DNA of 33,514 nt, from assembly GCF_016862515.1 (NCBI RefSeq), contig NZ_BONC01000079.1:1-33514 (forward strand), written 5' to 3'. This stretch comes from Asanoa iriomotensis (GTDB lineage: Bacteria > Actinomycetota > Actinomycetes > Mycobacteriales > Micromonosporaceae). Made by a program: the position numbers and the translations under genes. The notes under the pieces were generated by a model. That model was not told the DNA's origin. It searched no databases and saw only the letters and a list, made by a program, of their open reading frames with translations. Below are positions 23,338-31,673 of this stretch, in pieces (the stretch's first letter is position 1; each line of letters starts with the position of its first letter).

Positions 23338-25701
23338 TCAGACGTTCACGCGCTCCGCCTCGGACGACGATTCATCTTTTCCCGAATCGGCCTCCGACAT
23401 GGCAACCGGCTTGCGCTTGCTGAACACCACGGCCGCCACGATCACCGCGACCGCGATCACCGCGATGCCGATCCGCAGGCCGGTGTTCGCGTCGTTGCCG
23501 ACGCTGAACGTGATGACGGCCGGAGCGATCAGCAGCGCGACCAGGTTCATCACCTTGATCAGCGGGTTGATGGCCGGGCCGGCGGTGTCCTTGAACGGGT
23601 CGCCGACGGTGTCGCCGATGACGGTCGCCGAGTGCGCCTCGGAACCCTTGCCGCCGTAGTGACCGTCCTCGACCAGCTTCTTCGCGTTGTCCCAGGCGCC
23701 ACCGGAGTTGGCCAGGAAGACCGCCATCAGCGTGCCCGCACCGATCGCACCGGCCAGGTAGGAGGCCAGCGCGCCGGCACCGAGGCCGAAGCCGACCGCG
23801 ATCGGGGCGAGGATCGCCAGCAGACCCGGAGTGAGCAGCTCGCGCTGCGCGTCGCGGGTGCAGATGTCGACGACCTTGCCGTACTCGGGCCGCTGGGTGC
23901 GGTCCATGATGCCCGGGAACTCCCGGAACTGGCGACGCACCTCGACCACGACGGCGCCGGCGGACCGGGCCACCGCGTTGATCGCGAGACCGGAGAAGAG
24001 GAACACCACCGCGGCGCCGACGATCAGGCCGACCAGGTTCCGCGGGTTGCTGATGTTCAGCAGGTTGAGGATGTAGTTGTTGACGTCCGTGATGCCGGCG
24101 TCCGCGAGCGACGTGGCCACCGAGCTCGTGTACGAGCCGAACAGCGCGGTCGCGGCGAGGACGGCCGTAGCGATCGCGATGCCCTTGGTGATGGCCTTCG
24201 TGGTGTTGCCGACGGCGTCGAGCTCGGTGAGCGTCTTCGCGCCGGCCTCGTCGATGTCGCCGGACATCTCGGCGATGCCCTGCGCGTTGTCGGAGATCGG
24301 ACCGAAGGTGTCCATCGCGACGATGACGCCGACCGTGGTCAGCAGGCCGATGCCGGCCAGCGCGACCGCGAACAGCGACAGGATCAGCGAGCCGCCACCG
24401 AGCAGGAACGCGCCGAACACACCGGCGCCGATCAGCAGCGCGGAGTAGACGGCCGACTCGAGGCCGACGCTGATGCCGGCCAGCACGACGGTGGCCGCGC
24501 CGGTCTGCGAGCTCTTGCCGATGTCCTGCACGGGACGCCGCTCGACCTCGGTGAAGTAGCCGGTCAGCGCCTGGATGGCGGCGGCCAGCACGATGCCGAT
24601 GACGACCGCGCCGATGGCGACCCAGCGCGGGTCGCGGGTGATGCCGGCGACTTCCGCGGACACACCGTCGAACTCGGCGAACGACGGCTTCAGGTAGAAC
24701 CAGGAGACCACCGAGACCGCGACCGCGGAGATCGCGGCGGAGATGTAGAACGCCCGGTTGATCGCCTGCAGGCCGTTGCGGTCGCTCGCGCGCAGTCGGG
24801 TGATGAACACGCCGATGATCGCGACGATCGCGCCGATGGCCGAGACGATCAGCGGGAACACCAGGCCGTCCTGGCCGAACGTGGCCCGGCCCAGGATCAG
24901 GGCGGCGACCAGCGTCACGGCGTACGACTCGAACAGGTCGGCGGCCATGCCGGCGCAGTCACCGACGTTGTCGCCCACGTTGTCGGCGATGGTCGCCGCG
25001 TTGCGCGGGTCGTCCTCCGGGATGCCCTGCTCGACCTTGCCGACCAGGTCGGCGCCGACGTCGGCGGCCTTGGTGAAGATGCCGCCGCCGACCCGCATGA
25101 ACATCGCGAGCAGCGCGGCGCCGAAGCCGAAGCCTTCCAGCACGGTCGGCGCGTTGCCCTTGTAGAGCAGCACGACGACGGTCGCACCGACGAGGCCGAG
25201 GCCGACGGTGAGGAAGCCGACGACGCCACCGGTGCGGAACGCGATCTGCATCGCCTTCTCCCGGCCGCCCTCCGCCTCCCGTGCGGCGGCCGCGACGCGC
25301 AGGTTGGCGCGGGTCGCCAGCGCCATGCCGGCGCCGCCGATGAACGCGCTGAACGCCGCGCCGACGACGAAGAACGCCGAGCGGCCGATCTTGACCAGCG
25401 TCTCGTTGCCCTCGGCGCCGTGTACCGGCAGCACGTAGAGCAGGATCACGGCGATCACTACGAAGATCGCGAGCGTTCTGAACTGCCGGCGCAGGTAGGC
25501 GGAGGCGCCCTCCTGCACGGCGCCCGCGATCTCCTGCATGTTGGTGGTGCCCTTACCGGTCGCCAGAACCGCCCGACGGAGGGTGGCCGCGAAGCCAAGC
25601 GCCACGAGGGCGATGGCCAAGGCGACGATCACGTACGAAAAATTCGCACCAGTAAGGGACAGGCCACCGCTTTCGGCGGCCAAGGTCCCGGTCCCGGACA
25701 T
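23338..25701 (-). CDS. hppA: K+-independent H+-translocating pyrophosphatase
   Basis: 787 aa, ATG 25701 with a good GGAGG. This integral membrane pump couples pyrophosphate hydrolysis to H+ export, with about 16 membrane spans. Substrate-binding motifs are intact: D-V-G-A-D-L-V-G-K-V-E (214-224), D-D-P-R-N-A-A-T-I-A-D-N-V-G-D-N-V-G-D-C, and the later D-T-F-G-P-I-S-D-N-A and D-N-A-K-K-L-V-E segments. In G-N-T-T-K502-A, Lys replaces the Ala found in K+-dependent enzymes, marking the K+-independent subclass, which is typically H+-pumping. It uses pyrophosphate released by biosynthesis to build proton motive force. The Ser/Glu-rich C-terminal tail is probably cytoplasmic. Confidence 0.96.
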   Translation of the reverse strand: MSGTGTLAAESGGLSLTGANFSYVIVALAIALVALGFAATLRRAVLATGKGTTNMQEIAGAVQEGASAYLRRQFRTLAIFVVIAVILLYVLPVHGAEGNETLVKIGRSAFFVVGAAFSAFIGGAGMALATRANLRVAAAAREAEGGREKAMQIAFRTGGVVGFLTVGLGLVGATVVVLLYKGNAPTVLEGFGFGAALLAMFMRVGGGIFTKAADVGADLVGKVEQGIPEDDPRNAATIADNVGDNVGDCAGMAADLFESYAVTLVAALILGRATFGQDGLVFPLIVSAIGAIVAIIGVFITRLRASDRNGLQAINRAFYISAAISAVAVSVVSWFYLKPSFAEFDGVSAEVAGITRDPRWVAIGAVVIGIVLAAAIQALTGYFTEVERRPVQDIGKSSQTGAATVVLAGISVGLESAVYSALLIGAGVFGAFLLGGGSLILSLFAVALAGIGLLTTVGVIVAMDTFGPISDNAQGIAEMSGDIDEAGAKTLTELDAVGNTTKAITKGIAIATAVLAATALFGSYTSSVATSLADAGITDVNNYILNLLNISNPRNLVGLIVGAAVVFLFSGLAINAVARSAGAVVVEVRRQFREFPGIMDRTQRPEYGKVVDICTRDAQRELLTPGLLAILAPIAVGFGLGAGALASYLAGAIGAGTLMAVFLANSGGAWDNAKKLVEDGHYGGKGSEAHSATVIGDTVGDPFKDTAGPAINPLIKVMNLVALLIAPAVITFSVGNDANTGLRIGIAVIAVAVIVAAVVFSKRKPVAMSEADSGKDESSSEAERVNV

Positions 25702-25900
25702 CTATGTCCTCCAATAACCGACCAACGCGCCCCGCCGGAGGACTAGCCCGGCCTGGACGTCTCCATGTGGAGAGCAACGACGCACCCGCCCCGCACGGAT
25801 GCAGAGGTCAGGGCGCTAGCGATAACCCGCGTACTCTAGCCGCACACAGTGTTGACATTCACATCGGCGCGGGGTTGTCGCGCACAAAACGTGATCTCTG

Positions 25901-26335
25901 CTAGCGCGCGACCGGCCAGACCATGCGCACTTCGGTGCCGATGCCCTCGTCGACGGGACGCACCTGGAGATCTTCGACGAACCCCGCGAGCAGTGCGAAT
26001 CCGACGCCAACGGACAGCGCCTCGTCGGTCAGCGACTTGTTGACCAGCTCGTCCGGCGGGAGCGCGGCGATGCCCAGGCCGGCCTCGATCGGCGCGCGGT
26101 CGATGACCCGGACGACGTAGCTGCCGCCGTCGGACATCTCGACGAGCACGAGGTCCGTGAGCCCGTACTGCCGGTGCAGCGCGACCGCCCGGGTGCAGGC
26201 CTCGCCGATCGCGAGCCGCACCTCGTCGAGGAGTTCCTCGGCCACGCCGGCGCGCCGGGCCACCGCGACACCGACCAGGCGCGCGGTCCGGACGTGCACC
26301 GGAGCCGGGGAGAACGAGAGACGAACCGTCGCCAT
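25901..26335 (-). CDS. GHKL-type anti-sigma partner of BldG (SCO3548-like)
   Basis: 144 aa from ATG 26335, overlapping the bldG stop as TGATG, so translation is coupled. It has the RsbW/GHKL anti-sigma fold: the N-box helix L-D-E-V-R-L-A-I-G-E-A-C-T-R-A-V and the later G-V-G-F-A-L-L-A-G-F. The N-box Asn that holds Mg-ATP in RsbW (E-A-C-T-N-A-V) is Arg here, and the D-x-G-x-G box is replaced by D-R-A-P. ATP binding and kinase activity are therefore doubtful. As the partner of a BldG-type protein it should bind BldG or a sigma factor in a partner switch that affects development and stress responses. Confidence 0.85.
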   Translation of the reverse strand: MATVRLSFSPAPVHVRTARLVGVAVARRAGVAEELLDEVRLAIGEACTRAVALHRQYGLTDLVLVEMSDGGSYVVRVIDRAPIEAGLGIAALPPDELVNKSLTDEALSVGVGFALLAGFVEDLQVRPVDEGIGTEVRMVWPVAR

Positions 26336-26682
26336 CACGCGGCCGGACCGGCCTGTGTAGCGGCGTCGACGGTCGCGAACAGCGGGAAGACCTGGTCGAG
26401 CGCGGTGATCCGGAAGATCTTGAGCAGGGGTTCCTTGTCGCACACGAGGCTGAGCCCACCGCCGGCGGCACGTAGGCGCTTGAGCGCACCGACCAGCACG
26501 CCGAGCCCGGTGGAGTCGAGGAAGTCGACGCGGCCCAGGTCGACGACGATCTGCGTGGCACCGGCGTCGATCAACTCGATCAGGCGCTCACGGAGGCGGG
26601 GAGCCGTGTAGACGTCGACCTCGCCGCCGACCTCCAGCACTGTGTGCTCGCCCAGGGTCCGGGTCGATAGCGACAGCTCCAT
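26335..26682 (-). CDS. bldG: BldG-type STAS anti-anti-sigma factor
   Basis: 115 aa, ATG 26682 with GGGAGG upstream. A single STAS domain carries the phosphorylatable motif F-L-D-S57-T-G-L-G. Length, serine position and the S-T-R-T-L/V-G-E...[11 protein letters not shown] start match my memory of Streptomyces BldG, and the order anti-sigma / bldG / divergent helicase supports orthology. BldG in Streptomyces controls morphological differentiation and antibiotic production through reversible phosphorylation of this serine. The dephosphorylated form would release sigma factors by binding anti-sigma proteins. Confidence 0.92.
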   Translation of the reverse strand: MELSLSTRTLGEHTVLEVGGEVDVYTAPRLRERLIELIDAGATQIVVDLGRVDFLDSTGLGVLVGALKRLRAAGGGLSLVCDKEPLLKIFRITALDQVFPLFATVDAATQAGPAA

Positions 26683-26766
26683 CGAACGCCTCCCGCGGTC
26701 GTGTTTCGTCCCTGCGATCTAACCATCGACACGCTGTGTACGCAGCGACGACCTGACCCGGCGTCG

Positions 26767-26784
26767 ACTGATCAGTACATCAGT
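26767..26784. promoter_or_regulatory. 18-bp palindrome before the helicase
   Basis: ACTGAT-CAGTAC-ATCAGT has perfect 6-bp arms and lies 15 nt upstream of the helicase start, in the bldG/helicase divergent region. A second, weaker inverted repeat (CGCTG...CAGCG) lies just upstream, near 26732-26747. Either could be an operator for one or both genes. Confidence 0.4.
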
Positions 26785-26798
26785 GCGAGAGTGCAGGC

Positions 26799-29546
26799 AT
26801 GACCTTAGCGGTTGGGGGGCCGGCTGCCCTGCTTTCCGGCCTGCTCGACCGGCCGCCGGTCACGCACGTCGAAGAGGTCGCGCCGCGGGTCGGCGACCCC
26901 GTGCCGTGGCCGTCCTGGGTGCCCGCACCGGTCGTGTCCGCGTTCGCTGCGCGTGGTGTGTCGGAGCCGTGGCGGCATCAGGCCTCGGCGGCCTCCTTGG
27001 CGTTCGAGGGTCGGCACGTGGTGGTGGCGACCGGGACGGCTTCGGGGAAGTCGCTGGCCTACCAGGTGCCGGCCTTGTCCCGGCTGGTTCTCGATCCCCG
27101 GGCGACGGTGCTGTACCTCGCGCCGACCAAGGCGCTGGCCGCGGACCAGTTGCGGTCCGTCGCCAGTCTCGCTGTCGATGGTGTACGCCCTGCGTGTTAC
27201 GACGGCGACACCCCGCGGGCGGAGCGGGAGTGGATCCGCCAGAACTCGCGTTTCGTCCTGACAAATCCCGATATGTTGCACCGAAGCATCCTGCCGGGGC
27301 ATGCCGCGTGGGGCACTTTCCTGCGGCGGCTCGCGTTCGTGGTGGTCGACGAGTGCCACACCTACCGCGGGGTGTTCGGCTCGCACGTGGCCCATGTGCT
27401 GCGGCGGCTCCGGCGGGCGGCGGCGCGCTACGGGCGCACACCCGTGTTCGTGCTGGCATCCGCGACGGCGGGCGACCCTGAGACGGCGGCCGCGCGGTTG
27501 ACGGGTTTGCGGGTCGAGCCGGTGACCGAGGACGCGTCGCCGCGCGGTGGGGTGACGTTCGCGCTGTGGGAGCCGCCGCTGGAGGGCGCGTCGGTGCGTC
27601 GGTCGGCGGTGCGGGAGACGGCGTCGCTGCTGACCGACGCGGTGGCGGCCGGGGTGCGGACGGTGGCGTTCGTGCGCTCGCGGCGGGGCGCGGAGACGGT
27701 CGCGACGGTGGCTCGGCGGTCCTTGTCGGAAATATCGCCCGCCTTGGGTGCGCGCGTGGCGGCGTACCGGGCGGGCTACCTGCGCGAAGAGCGGCGATCT
27801 TTGGAGGAAGGTCTGCTGTCGGGCTCGCTGCTGGGCTTGGCGTCCACCAACGCGCTGGAGCTCGGTGTCGACCTGGTGGGCCTCGACGCGGTGCTGATCT
27901 GCGGCTATCCCGGGACGCGGGCGTCGCTGTGGCAGCAGGCCGGGCGGGCCGGGCGGTCGGGCGAGGACGCGCTCGCGGTGCTGGTGGCGCGGGACGACCC
28001 GCTGGACACCTATCTGGTGCACCACCCGGAGGCGTTGTTCGGCCATCCGGTCGAGGCGACGGTGCTGGACCCGTCGAACCCGTACGTGCTGGGCCCCCAA
28101 CTCTGTTGTGCGGCGGCCGAGGGCCCGCTGACGCAGGCCGACCTGTCGCTGTTCGGCCCGGCGGCGCTGCCGGTCCTGGAGGAGTTGGTCGCCGCTGGGC
28201 TGCTGCGGCGGCGGCCGTCGGGTTGGTACTGGCGCCCCTACAAGCGCCCGGAGATCGACCTGCGCGGGAGCGGCGGGCAGCAGATCTGCGTGGTCGAGTC
28301 GTCGACGGGCCGGCTGCTGGGCATGACCGACTCGGGCTCGTCGCACTTCATGCTCCACGACGGTGCTGTCTATCTCCATCAGGGCGCGTCGTACGTGGTC
28401 GACACCCTCGACCTTGAAGATGGTTGCGCGCTGGTCCACGCGGAGGAGCCGGACTACACCACGCACGCCCGCGACGTGACCACGCTGTCGGTGGCCGGTG
28501 TGGGCTCGTCGGTGCGTTCCGGGCCGGTGGAGATGCACCTGGGCGAGGTCGACGTGACCAGCCAGGTGGTGTCCTACCAGCGGCGCCGGCACGGGTCCGG
28601 CGAGGTCATCGACACGAGGCCGCTGGACCTGCCGGCGCGGGAACTGCGCACGGTGGCGGTCTGGTTCACGGTGTCGCCGGCGGCACTGGCGGCCTGCGGG
28701 GTGGCCGAGGCTGACGTCCCGGGGGCGCTGCACGCGGCGGAACACGCGGCGATCGGCCTGCTGCCCCTGGTGGCCACCTGCGACCGCTGGGACATCGGCG
28801 GCCTGTCGACGGCCTCGCATCCGGACACGGGGCTGCCGACCGTTTTCGTCTACGACGGCCACTCGGGCGGGGCGGGTTTCGCCGAACGCGCCTTCGCGGC
28901 GGCGTCGTCGTGGCTGCGGGCCACCCGTGACGTCATCGCGGAATGCGCGTGCGAGGCCGGCTGCCCGTCGTGCGTCCAGTCGCCGAAATGCGGCAACGGC
29001 AACAACCCTCTGGCCAAGGCCGAGGCGGTCAAGGTGCTGGACGTGGTCCTGACCAACCTGGCAGCGGCCCGCGAGGCCGCCGAGTCGGACATCCCGGACA
29101 CGTCCGACGTTGCCGCCACCGGCCTGGCGGCACCCGCGGCGACCGCATCGGAGCCGAGCGAACCCGTCGTGAGCACAGCCGTCACCCCGGCGCCCGACGT
29201 TGCCGTACCCCTGATCGGATCGGTTGTCCCGGCGGTGGCCGGGCCTGTGGCTGAGGAGGCCGCATCATCCGGACCCGGGGCCGCCGGCGTGACGAGCGAG
29301 GCGGAATCGCCCGCGTCGCGCCCGCGGGCCGCCGCCAGAAAGCGGGTCCGGCCCAAGCTGGCGGGCGCCGACGGAGCTACGAACGTTGCTGACGGCGACG
29401 CGACGGCACCGCGAGTGCCGAGGTCGCGGGCGAAGCTCGCGGCCCATCCGGGCGCTTCCTCGACCGGCGTTGAGCCAGGGCCGTCCGAGCTCCCCGCTCC
29501 GCGGATCGCTTCGGCGGTGCCCGGGTCGGCGGACACCGCGGCCTGA
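26799..29546 (+). CDS. DECH-box helicase with DUF1998-type cysteine cluster (MrfA/Hrq1-like)
   Basis: 915 aa. This SF2 helicase of the actinobacterial 'helicase/secretion neighbourhood' family has P-loop T-G-T-A-S-G-K-S (78-85), Walker B D-E-C-H (184-187), S-A-T-A-G-D-P and a motif VI region ending Q-Q-A-G-R-A-G-R. Five cysteines (C716, C718, C722, C725, C731: C-A-C-E-A-G-C-P-S-C...C-G) form the metal site of the DUF1998 domain, as in MrfA DNA-repair helicases. From about residue 760 a 155-residue Ala/Pro/Ser-rich, probably disordered tail follows, with a basic patch A-R-K-R-V-R-P-K; it is longer than I expect for the family. The likely role is DNA unwinding in repair. It diverges from bldG, and its stop overlaps an ATG for the Rieske gene. 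Confidence 0.92.
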   Translation: MTLAVGGPAALLSGLLDRPPVTHVEEVAPRVGDPVPWPSWVPAPVVSAFAARGVSEPWRHQASAASLAFEGRHVVVATGTASGKSLAYQVPALSRLVLDPRATVLYLAPTKALAADQLRSVASLAVDGVRPACYDGDTPRAEREWIRQNSRFVLTNPDMLHRSILPGHAAWGTFLRRLAFVVVDECHTYRGVFGSHVAHVLRRLRRAAARYGRTPVFVLASATAGDPETAAARLTGLRVEPVTEDASPRGGVTFALWEPPLEGASVRRSAVRETASLLTDAVAAGVRTVAFVRSRRGAETVATVARRSLSEISPALGARVAAYRAGYLREERRSLEEGLLSGSLLGLASTNALELGVDLVGLDAVLICGYPGTRASLWQQAGRAGRSGEDALAVLVARDDPLDTYLVHHPEALFGHPVEATVLDPSNPYVLGPQLCCAAAEGPLTQADLSLFGPAALPVLEELVAAGLLRRRPSGWYWRPYKRPEIDLRGSGGQQICVVESSTGRLLGMTDSGSSHFMLHDGAVYLHQGASYVVDTLDLEDGCALVHAEEPDYTTHARDVTTLSVAGVGSSVRSGPVEMHLGEVDVTSQVVSYQRRRHGSGEVIDTRPLDLPARELRTVAVWFTVSPAALAACGVAEADVPGALHAAEHAAIGLLPLVATCDRWDIGGLSTASHPDTGLPTVFVYDGHSGGAGFAERAFAAASSWLRATRDVIAECACEAGCPSCVQSPKCGNGNNPLAKAEAVKVLDVVLTNLAAAREAAESDIPDTSDVAATGLAAPAATASEPSEPVVSTAVTPAPDVAVPLIGSVVPAVAGPVAEEAASSGPGAAGVTSEAESPASRPRAAARKRVRPKLAGADGATNVADGDATAPRVPRSRAKLAAHPGASSTGVEPGPSELPAPRIASAVPGSADTAA

Positions 29547-29599
29547 TGCCGGTTGCTCCGAGGGTTTCGGGGGGCCGGGTGGTCGGTGATGATGACGGG

Positions 29600-30724
29600 A
29601 TGGCGGCGGCACCGATCGACTCGTCCGCGCTCGACGCCGCGCTGCGGCCGTTCGGTGAGTCGACCATGTTGCCGGCCGTCGCGTACGTCGGTGCTGATGT
29701 CTTTGCCTGGGAACGCCGGCAGCTGTTCGCGGGGTCGTGGGTTTCGGTCGGGCGGACGGCCGACCTGGCCCAGGGCGGCAACCAGCGCGCCGTGGACGTC
29801 GGCGACGTCGGCGTGCTGGTGACGATCGCCGATGGCGTGCCGCGGGCGTTCGCCAACGTCTGCCGGCATCGCGGGCACGAGTTGCTCACGGCGGGCGAGG
29901 CCGCCGACCGGCCGGCGGTGTTGTGTCCCTATCACGGCTGGTCCTACGGGCTGGACGGCCGCGTGCGGACCGCGCCCCGGATGGGCCCCGACTTCGACGG
30001 CTCGGGTTACGGGCTCGTCGAGCTGCCGGCCGTCGACTGGCACGGCTGGCTGTTCGTCAACGCGAGCGGCACCGCGCGCCCGTTCGCCTCGCATGTGGGT
30101 GCGCTCGGTTCGCACGTGGCGCCCTACCGGCCGGAGACGTTGGTCAGCAAGGCACGGCACGAGTACGAGGTGGCCGCGAACTGGAAGATCATCGCGGAGA
30201 ACTACCACGAGTGCTATCACTGCCCGCTGATCCACCCGGAGCTGTGCGCGGTCTCGCCGCCCAACTCCGGCAGCAACTGGCGCGAGCCCGGTGCCTGGGT
30301 CGGCGGCTCGATGGACCTCCGCGACCACGCGGAGACGATGTCGCTGGACGGCCGCTCACACGGGGTCGCGCTGGACGGTGTCGATCCGCGCCTGGTCCGG
30401 TACCTCGGGCTGTTCCCCAACATGCTCATCTCGCTGCATCCCGACTACGTGATGACCCACCTCCTCGAACCCCTGTCACCGCACCGCACGCGCGTGACCT
30501 GCGAGTGGCTGTTCCGCGCGGAGGTGACCGATCCCGGGTACGCCGTGGAGTTCTGGGACCTGACCAACCGCCAGGACTGGGCGGCGTGCGAGTCAGTCCA
30601 ACGTGGTGTGTCGTCGCCGCACTTCCGGCCGGGCCCGCTGGCACCCAACGAGAACGCGGTCTACGACTGGGTGACGCTGATCGCCCGTGCGTATCGTGAC
30701 CCGGCCGCCTCGCTTTCCACTTAG
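29600..30724 (+). CDS. Rieske non-heme iron oxygenase, alpha-subunit type
   Basis: 374 aa from ATG 29600; ATG 29546, overlapping the helicase stop as TGATG, would add 18 poorly conserved-looking residues. The Rieske [2Fe-2S] cluster ligands are C88-R-H90 and C109-P-Y-H112. The mononuclear iron site is in N-Y-H-E204-C-Y-H207-C-P-L-I-H212, with E204 as the bridge to the neighbouring Rieske centre, and a likely Asp in R-Q-D-W-A-A-C-E. The N-Y-x-E-C-Y-H-C form matches the glycine betaine/choline oxygenase branch rather than classical aromatic dioxygenases. No ferredoxin, reductase or beta subunit is encoded nearby, so electrons must come from elsewhere. The substrate is not known. Confidence 0.87.
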   Translation: MAAAPIDSSALDAALRPFGESTMLPAVAYVGADVFAWERRQLFAGSWVSVGRTADLAQGGNQRAVDVGDVGVLVTIADGVPRAFANVCRHRGHELLTAGEAADRPAVLCPYHGWSYGLDGRVRTAPRMGPDFDGSGYGLVELPAVDWHGWLFVNASGTARPFASHVGALGSHVAPYRPETLVSKARHEYEVAANWKIIAENYHECYHCPLIHPELCAVSPPNSGSNWREPGAWVGGSMDLRDHAETMSLDGRSHGVALDGVDPRLVRYLGLFPNMLISLHPDYVMTHLLEPLSPHRTRVTCEWLFRAEVTDPGYAVEFWDLTNRQDWAACESVQRGVSSPHFRPGPLAPNENAVYDWVTLIARAYRDPAASLST

Positions 30725-30727
30725 GAC

Positions 30728-31561
30728 TCAGCCGATCGCGCGGAGTGGCCGTCGGCGCAGCCGATCCATCGCCTGCTCGGTGGTGTCGTCGGCAGGCAGC
30801 AGCACGACGAGCACCTGCCCGTCGGTGGCCGGCAGCTCGAGCGTCTCGCGGTGCCAACACAGCGCGTACCCGCTCGCCTGGTTGATCCGCAACGGCACCC
30901 GCGGCGGCGGCAGGTGGCGGTTGAGCCGCCGGGTGAACTCCTCGCCGGCGAGCGGCGCCAACTCGGCCGTGAACCACTCGGAGATCTCTATCGACGGCCC
31001 GAACCAGAGGTCGAAGGCCCGCTCGTCGGCTAGCTGCCCCCAATCGGGAAAGATCTCGCGGGCCCGCGGGTCGGTGAACACGTAGCGGGTCAGGTTCGGC
31101 GCATCGGCCTCCAGCAGACCGCTGCCGCGCATCACCAACTCGAAGCCGGTGGTGAAGGCGAGCACGTCGCCGAGCCGGTTGGCGACGTAAGCGACACCGG
31201 GATCGACGAGTTGAAGCGTCGCCAGCACGGTCGGGCGGACGTCGCGATCCAGCGGCTCGGGCCGCGGCCGCCCCACACAGGTGCCACCACCCGTGATCTT
31301 GGCCAGGTAGCGCAGATGTTGCCGCTCCCCCGCGTCGAGGCTCAGGGCGTCGGCAAGAGCGTTGAGCACCGACTGGGAGGGATTGCGGTCGCGCCCCTGC
31401 TCGATACGGGTGAGGTATTCGACGCTGACCCCGGCCCGCGCGGCCAGATCCGACCGCCGAAGCCCCGGCGAACGCCGGCGCCCACGATCGGGTATCCCGA
31501 ACGACTCGGGTTGGATGCTGTCGCGCTTGGCACGGACGAAGTCGCCGAGTGGCGTACCCAT
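30728..31561 (-). CDS. XRE-family regulator with MmyB-like ligand-binding domain
   Basis: The 277-aa protein has an N-terminal XRE helix-turn-helix (about residues 30-75: L-R-R-S-D-L-A-A-R-A-G-V-S-V-E-Y-L-T-R-I-E-Q-G). A MmyB-like PAS-type domain follows (about 105-265: V-A-Y-V-A-N-R-L-G-D-V-L-A-F-T...F-P-D-W...W-F-T-A-E-L...G-Y-A-L-C-W-H-R-E-T). Members of this family typically control an adjacent divergent oxidoreductase in response to a small ligand, possibly a fatty-acid-like molecule. Here the divergent gene is an FMN reductase. The ATG at 31561 has no Shine-Dalgarno but a perfectly spaced -10 before it. Its stop lies 3 nt from the Rieske gene's stop. Confidence 0.9.
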   Translation of the reverse strand: MGTPLGDFVRAKRDSIQPESFGIPDRGRRRSPGLRRSDLAARAGVSVEYLTRIEQGRDRNPSQSVLNALADALSLDAGERQHLRYLAKITGGGTCVGRPRPEPLDRDVRPTVLATLQLVDPGVAYVANRLGDVLAFTTGFELVMRGSGLLEADAPNLTRYVFTDPRAREIFPDWGQLADERAFDLWFGPSIEISEWFTAELAPLAGEEFTRRLNRHLPPPRVPLRINQASGYALCWHRETLELPATDGQVLVVLLPADDTTEQAMDRLRRRPLRAIG

Positions 31562-31596
31562 GCCTGAAGTTTAGGTGCGCTGCCACCGCATCCGAA
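31559..31596 (-). promoter_or_regulatory. Candidate leaderless promoter of the XRE gene
   Basis: On the minus strand TAAACT (31573-31568) is followed by 6 nt and then ATG 31561, so the mRNA would begin at the start codon. TTCGGA 17 nt upstream (31596-31591) is a weak -35. Confidence 0.5.
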
Positions 31597-31611
31597 GGCC
31601 ACAGCGTGGCC
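31597..31611. promoter_or_regulatory. Palindromic operator candidate between XRE and FMN reductase genes
   Basis: GGCCAC-AGC-GTGGCC is a perfect 6+6 inverted repeat abutting the -35 region of the XRE promoter. Position and symmetry suit an XRE dimer site controlling both divergent genes. Confidence 0.5.
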
Positions 31612-31673
31612 CTGTGGGGGCCAGCCTGCGCCCGGTCTGGCTGCTCTGCCCGCGGTCGCAGAACGTGGACCCC

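Noticed and set aside
23632-25746. 704-codon plus-strand frame opposite hppA, and a similar one at 19852-21933 opposite topA
   Set aside because: Both give Asp/Arg/Gly/His-rich low-complexity translations typical of antisense frames in high-GC genes; the minus-strand genes are certain.
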